NCBI GenBank assembly: GCA_022736605.1
Contig: DZDB01000010.1
Span: forward strand, 1-27,409
Direction: 5' to 3'
Length of the DNA: 27,409 nt
DNA from: Sideroxydans lithotrophicus
Lineage (GTDB): Bacteria > Pseudomonadota > Gammaproteobacteria > Burkholderiales > Sulfuriferulaceae
This document shows positions 23,965 to 27,409 of this stretch, piece by piece. The notes beneath the pieces are model-generated. The model did no database searches, was not told the origin of the DNA, and worked only from the letters and a program-made list of their open reading frames with translations. Made by a program: the position numbers and the translations under genes. Position 1 is the stretch's first letter, and each line of letters opens with the position of its first letter.

Positions 23965-24579
23965 ATGCAAAAAATTTATCAGGCATTTGACCGCAGCGTC
24001 TATTACCTGCCGGGTACCCGCCCGGCAGTTTTTTTTCTGGCGGACAAGGAGGGCGGTGGCATCCTTATCAACTCGCCCGCATTTAGTGCAGAATTGCTGG
24101 CGGCGCTAAACGCCATCCTGCCGCTCAAATTCATTTTTTACCCGAGTTATCTGGGTGCACAGGACGTCGACCGCTGGCGTGAAGCTTCGGGCGCACAGGC
24201 GCTGGCATACGGGCATGAAACGCGTCGTATCAAGGGTACGATAGATATTGTGCTGGATCGTGAAAACCGTTTCTCGCGCACGATCGACTTTTTGCCGATG
24301 TCAGGTCGCACCGAGAGTAGCTGTGCGCTGCGCTGCAAAAACAAGCCCGCGCTGGTGTTTTTTGGTCCGGTCTTGTCGCGGGGTGAGTCGGGCTGGCCTA
24401 CCATTATTGCGCAGGCCGATGACTATTCTTATGAGAATCGTCTGTTTGGCGCGCTGGGCTTGCAGGACATTAAATTCGAGTACGCGTTTACTGACGATTT
24501 CGATCCGGCGCTGAGCCAGTTTGGCCCTGGTGCCGATGCGGCAATCGCGCGCGAAATCGAACAAATTCTGGCAGATTGA
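23965..24579 (+). CDS. Metallo-beta-lactamase-fold-like protein lacking metal ligands
   Basis: 204-aa protein, no signal peptide. I do not recognise it as a named family, but segment order follows the MBL fold: G-G-G-I-L-I-N-S-P (30-38), a helix, I-F-Y-P-S-Y-L-G-A-Q-D (57-67) where T-H-x-H-x-D-H would be, A-Y-G-H-E (81-85), F-L-P-M-S-G-R-T (109-116) where G-H-T is usual, and L-V-F-F-G-P (130-135) where F-x-G-D is usual. The zinc ligands therefore appear replaced, which suggests a non-hydrolytic or structural role. ATG follows the rppH TAA by 2 bases, so co-transcription with rppH is very likely. The fold call is an inference. Confidence 0.6.
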   Translation: MQKIYQAFDRSVYYLPGTRPAVFFLADKEGGGILINSPAFSAELLAALNAILPLKFIFYPSYLGAQDVDRWREASGAQALAYGHETRRIKGTIDIVLDRENRFSRTIDFLPMSGRTESSCALRCKNKPALVFFGPVLSRGESGWPTIIAQADDYSYENRLFGALGLQDIKFEYAFTDDFDPALSQFGPGADAAIAREIEQILAD

Positions 24580-24602
24580 GGTTTTGGTTGCGAAGGACTA
24601 TA

Positions 24603-24656
24603 TTTGGAACTGCGCAAACTGAAGATGCGCATTGGTGCCGTCCATCCTGTTCCAAA
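24603..24656. repeat. Nested inverted repeats upstream of the CBS-domain gene
   Basis: Perfect 8-bp outer arms TTTGGAAC (24603-24610) and GTTCCAAA (24649-24656) enclose an inner pair of TGCGCA copies (24611-24616 and 24626-24631), which are self-complementary. An RNA from this region could form a bulged stem of 14 bp. There is no T-tract, so it is not a normal terminator. It could be a leader element or a protein-binding site. Confidence 0.5.
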
Positions 24657-24681
24657 AACTTAAACTATACAGGTCACAATC

Positions 24682-25278
24682 ATGAGCGAAATCTACCATC
24701 AGATCCTTTCCGGGCGCTTGGAATCTGGCGCAACTTTCCATAAACCCGTGCAAAATCTGCCAGAGCGCGTGACGATGAATAATCCCGCAATGGATGTGAT
24801 GACGGACTTCAAGGTAGTCACTGCGTATACGATTTTTCCGCTGGAAAGTATCGACGATGCGCATCAGAAGATGGTGCATCGTGGTGTGCGCATGCTGCTG
24901 GTGGTGGATGCCAAAAACACCTTGTTAGGGCTGGTGACGTCAACCGACCTGATGGGCGAAAAACCCATGCAGGTGATCCAGAATACCGGCTGTAAACATG
25001 CCGAAGTGCTGGTGCGCGATATCATGACGCCAAGTGATCGGCTGGAAGTGGTGTGCATGGTCGACCTCGCAGGTGCCCGGGTTGGTGATGTACTGGCGAC
25101 ACTGAAAGCCACCGGGCGTCAGCATGCGCTGGTGGTCGACCGGCCACAAGCCGGGCAGGCGCAGAAAGTGCGCGGCATTCTGTCGATGACGCAATTGACG
25201 CGGCAATTGGGCGTGACCCTTGAAACGCCGGAAATCGCACGGACATTTTCGGAGATCGAGACACAGTTGGCCAACTGA
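24682..25278 (+). CDS. CBS-domain pair protein
   Basis: 198-aa soluble protein with two CBS motifs, at about residues 35-100 (D-V-M-T-D ... L-L-V-V-D-A ... G-L-V-T-S-T-D-L) and 112-185 (V-R-D-I-M-T ... H-A-L-V-V-D ... R-G-I-L-S-M-T-Q-L). CBS pairs usually bind adenine nucleotides and sense energy state or regulate a partner; no catalytic domain is fused here. The N-terminal 34 residues carry no known motif. RBS weak (ACAGGT). A second small gene follows after 29 bases. Confidence 0.85.
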   Translation: MSEIYHQILSGRLESGATFHKPVQNLPERVTMNNPAMDVMTDFKVVTAYTIFPLESIDDAHQKMVHRGVRMLLVVDAKNTLLGLVTSTDLMGEKPMQVIQNTGCKHAEVLVRDIMTPSDRLEVVCMVDLAGARVGDVLATLKATGRQHALVVDRPQAGQAQKVRGILSMTQLTRQLGVTLETPEIARTFSEIETQLAN

Positions 25279-25307
25279 GGCCAGATTGTTGATGGGTGGG
25301 ATTTATC

Positions 25308-25664
25308 ATGAAACTGGTCAACGCTGGGCAACATAAGCTGCGCAAGACGCTGGCGTGCGAGCCAGGACAGCCACTGTGGAAGGTGGTGCCTACGCGTGAC
25401 GAGAATGGTAAGCTGCTGATTGATTTTGTGATGTGGATCCCGCGTCTCAAACGTCAGTCACCGGATTATATTCAGACCACGCTGGCGCATATTCACACCG
25501 TGTTGCAACGGTATCAGGAGGTGGTGTTTGCCGACATGAATCTCGCCATCAACGTTTTGTGGGTGTCGCTCAAACAGCGGCCCGGCATTGTGCGCGAGGT
25601 ATTCAACGCCATTCACGCACTGGTGCCGGAGGCCAGGCTGGTGGCACAGCAAATGGATCAATAA
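25308..25664 (+). CDS. Conserved-looking small protein of unknown function
   Basis: 118-aa, probably cytoplasmic protein without signal peptide or membrane helix. It contains a central D-F-V-M-W-I-P-R-L-K segment and a helical C-terminal half. I do not recognise the family. The frame opens with GTG 25296, but ATG 25308 is chosen because a GGTGGGA stretch sits about 7 bases upstream. It follows the CBS gene on the same strand and is closed by a strong terminator, so the two form one unit. Confidence 0.7.
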   Translation: MKLVNAGQHKLRKTLACEPGQPLWKVVPTRDENGKLLIDFVMWIPRLKRQSPDYIQTTLAHIHTVLQRYQEVVFADMNLAINVLWVSLKQRPGIVREVFNAIHALVPEARLVAQQMDQ

Positions 25665-25700
25665 GGGTCGCGTGCTTGCAGTACACGTGTGCACACCGTC

Positions 25701-25730
25701 AAACCGGGGATAATAACCCCGGTTTTTTTT
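25701..25730 (+). terminator. Rho-independent terminator after the CBS/118-aa pair
   Basis: A perfect 9-bp stem AAACCGGGG / CCCCGGTTT with a 7-base loop runs into eight T (25723-25730). It lies 36 bases after the stop codon. Confidence 0.96.
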
Positions 25731-25771
25731 ATTAGCCGCAATCCCGCATGGCTGCAAGCCGAGAGATTGTT

Positions 25772-25777
25772 TAGAAT
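25772..25777 (+). promoter_or_regulatory. Possible -10 element of apbC
   Basis: A TAGAAT hexamer lies about 40 bases before the apbC ATG in the gap after the terminator. The best upstream element, CTGCAA, is only 14 bases away, so the promoter call is weak. Confidence 0.35.
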
Positions 25778-25815
25778 CACACAATTTAGCTGCCCGCTCG
25801 AAGGAGTCACCCGCA

Positions 25816-26904
25816 ATGGCCATATCCGAACTGCAAGTCCAGACTGCGCTGAAGGAAATCAGCGATCCGAATACCCACAAGGACTTCATCACCGGCAAGT
25901 CTGCGCGCAACATCAAAACCGATGGCAATGATGTGATGCTCGATATCGTGCTGGCGTACCCCGCCAAGAGTCAGATCGAGGTGATCACCAAACTGGTGAC
26001 GGACAAGCTCAAGACGTTGCCTGGTGTTGGCAATGTCACGGTCAATGTCAGCTATAAAATCGTCTCGCACAGCGTGCAGCGCGGTGTGAAACTGATCCCG
26101 GGCGTGAAAAATGTCATCGCCGTGGCGTCGGGCAAGGGCGGCGTGGGCAAATCCACAACTGCTGTCAATCTGGCGCTGGCGCTGGCTGCAGAAGGTGCAG
26201 CAGTGGGCATGCTCGACGCGGACATTTATGGTCCGTCGCAGCCGACCATGCTGGGCATCAAGGGGCGTCCCGAATCCCGCGACGGCAAGACGCTGGAGCC
26301 GATGGAAGGCCACGGCCTGCAAGCCATGTCGATCGGTTTTCTGATTGACGCTGAAACGCCAATGGTGTGGCGTGGCCCGATGGTGACGCAGGCGCTGGAG
26401 CAACTGTTGAATGACACGCGTTGGCGCGATCTGGATTATCTGGTCGTGGATCTGCCGCCAGGTACCGGCGACATCCAGCTGACGCTGGCGCAGCGTGTGC
26501 CGGTAACTGGCGCGGTAATCGTCACCACGCCACAGGACATTGCCCTGATTGACGCGCGCAAAGGATTGAAAATGTTCGAGAAGGTCGGCATACCCATTCT
26601 CGGTATTGTGGAAAACATGAGCATCCACATTTGCAGCCAGTGTGGCCATGAAGAACATATATTCGGCGAAGGCGGCGGCGCACGCATGTCTTCGGATTAC
26701 GAAGTCGAATTTTTGGGCGCCTTGCCGCTGGACCTGCGCATCCGCCAGGAAGCCGATTCCGGTACGCCAACGGTGGTTGCCGCGCCTGATAGCCGGATAT
26801 CCCAAATCTACCGCGATATCGCGCGCCGGGTAGCCGTGAAAGTCGCCGAGCAGTCGCAGGATCACAGCGCAGCTTTCCCTAAAATCGTCATTCAAAATAC
26901 CTGA
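25816..26904 (+). CDS. apbC: Iron-sulfur cluster carrier protein ApbC/Mrp
   Basis: 362-aa cytoplasmic P-loop ATPase of the Mrp/NBP35 family that carries Fe-S clusters to target proteins. The N-terminal MIP18/DUF59 domain (about 1-90) precedes the ATPase. The deviant Walker A S-G-K-G-G-V-G-K-S-T is at 105-114, with D-L-P-P-G-T-G-D downstream. The cluster-binding C273-x2-C276 lies in I-C-S-Q-C-G-H. AAGGAG 9 bases upstream supports ATG 25816. dcd follows 11 bases later. Confidence 0.95.
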   Translation: MAISELQVQTALKEISDPNTHKDFITGKSARNIKTDGNDVMLDIVLAYPAKSQIEVITKLVTDKLKTLPGVGNVTVNVSYKIVSHSVQRGVKLIPGVKNVIAVASGKGGVGKSTTAVNLALALAAEGAAVGMLDADIYGPSQPTMLGIKGRPESRDGKTLEPMEGHGLQAMSIGFLIDAETPMVWRGPMVTQALEQLLNDTRWRDLDYLVVDLPPGTGDIQLTLAQRVPVTGAVIVTTPQDIALIDARKGLKMFEKVGIPILGIVENMSIHICSQCGHEEHIFGEGGGARMSSDYEVEFLGALPLDLRIRQEADSGTPTVVAAPDSRISQIYRDIARRVAVKVAEQSQDHSAAFPKIVIQNT

Positions 26905-26915
26905 GATAGTCAAGC

Positions 26916-27409
26916 ATGAGCATCAAAGCAGACAAATGGATCCGCCGCATGGCGGAGCAGACCGGCATGATCGAGCCATTTGAGCCGGGTCAGGTGCGTG
27001 AAGTCGACGGTCGCAAGATCGTGTCGTACGGCACGTCGAGCTACGGCTACGATATTCGCTGCTCGAACGAATTCAAGTTGTTTACCAACATCAACTCGAC
27101 CATCGTTGACCCGAAGAATTTCGACCCGGATTCGTTCGTCGACGTGCAGGGCGATTCCTGCATCATTCCACCCAATTCGTTCGCGCTGGCGCGTACCGTG
27201 GAATATTTCCGCATTCCACGCAATGTGCTGACAATCTGTCTGGGCAAATCGACCTATGCGCGCTGCGGCATCATCGTCAACGTCACGCCGTTTGAGCCGG
27301 AATGGGAAGGCTATGTGACGCTGGAGTTTTCCAATACCACACCGTTGCCGGCACGTATCTACGCCAACGAAGGCGTGGCGCAGGTGATTTTCTTCGAGAG
27401 CGACGAGGA
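26916..27409 (+). CDS. dcd: dCTP deaminase, 3'-truncated by the window edge
   Basis: Deaminates dCTP to dUTP in the dTMP supply route. The visible 164 residues start M-S-I-K-A-D-K-W-I-R-R-M-A and include S-S-Y-G-Y-D-I-R, G-K-S-T-Y-A-R-C-G and V-T-L-E-F-S-N, the last holding the catalytic Glu of the family. The usual length is about 188-193 aa, so roughly 25 residues lie beyond the window. The Shine-Dalgarno is poor. Probably co-transcribed with apbC. Confidence 0.95.
   Translation, partial: MSIKADKWIRRMAEQTGMIEPFEPGQVREVDGRKIVSYGTSSYGYDIRCSNEFKLFTNINSTIVDPKNFDPDSFVDVQGDSCIIPPNSFALARTVEYFRIPRNVLTICLGKSTYARCGIIVNVTPFEPEWEGYVTLEFSNTTPLPARIYANEGVAQVIFFESDE

Noticed and set aside
25807..26913. 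368-aa minus-strand open frame covering apbC
   Set aside because: It fully overlaps apbC, which has clear motifs and an RBS. The antisense product is His/Arg-rich and resembles no family.

Overview
The window reads as chromosomal core DNA of a betaproteobacterium, most likely a sulfur- or iron-oxidising member of the Nitrosomonadales/Gallionellales type. This is inferred from gene content and protein flavour, not from any database search. Pointers are the tol-pal order pal-cpoB-queE-queC, the proS/lytic-transglycosylase pair, a thiosulfate-type YeeE/YedE transporter, SoxW/TlpA-like thioredoxins and a Phs/Psr-like molybdoenzyme. No rRNA, tRNA, CRISPR array, insertion sequence or prophage was seen.

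Layout. 74-2736 (+): envelope genes pal and cpoB, tightly coupled to the queuosine-precursor genes queE and queC. 2805-3986 (+): a TsuA-like sulfur transporter with its own terminator. 4141-5253 (+): an Xre/RES toxin-antitoxin pair behind an AT-rich promoter with an inverted repeat. 5280-6680 (-): aspartase. 6730-11604 (+): TlpA-like thioredoxin, SoxW-like thioredoxin, TolC-type outer membrane protein, a very short periplasmic adaptor and a YyaL/DUF255 thioredoxin protein. 11663-15445 (-): a three-gene membrane molybdoenzyme (Tat-exported catalytic subunit, four-cluster ferredoxin with a tail anchor, diheme cytochrome b). 15748-17511 (+): gamma-glutamyltransferase. 17528-19905 (-): lytic transglycosylase and proS. 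19965-21607 (+): a spermidine-synthase-like protein and a METTL25-type methyltransferase. 21678-22718 (-): pstS with a Pho box and terminator. 22852-23286 (-): a small LRV/HEAT-like repeat protein. 23432-24579 (+): rppH and a protein that looks like a metallo-beta-lactamase fold without its metal ligands. 24682-25664 (+): a CBS-pair protein and a small conserved-looking protein. 25816-27409 (+): apbC/mrp and the start of dcd, which runs off the window.

The most informative regulatory signal is in the divergent gap 15446-15747. On the minus strand, 53 bp upstream of the inferred molybdoenzyme transcription start-to-ATG stretch, lies a 16/16 match to the sigma-54 promoter consensus. About 140-185 bp further upstream is a long inverted repeat placed like an enhancer. 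This suggests the molybdoenzyme operon is switched on by an unseen enhancer-binding activator. Other points worth checking are the thioredoxin/TolC/adaptor operon that has no pump gene, the apparently ligand-free metallo-beta-lactamase-like protein after rppH, and imperfect direct repeats bracketing the 3.4 kb between proS and rppH.
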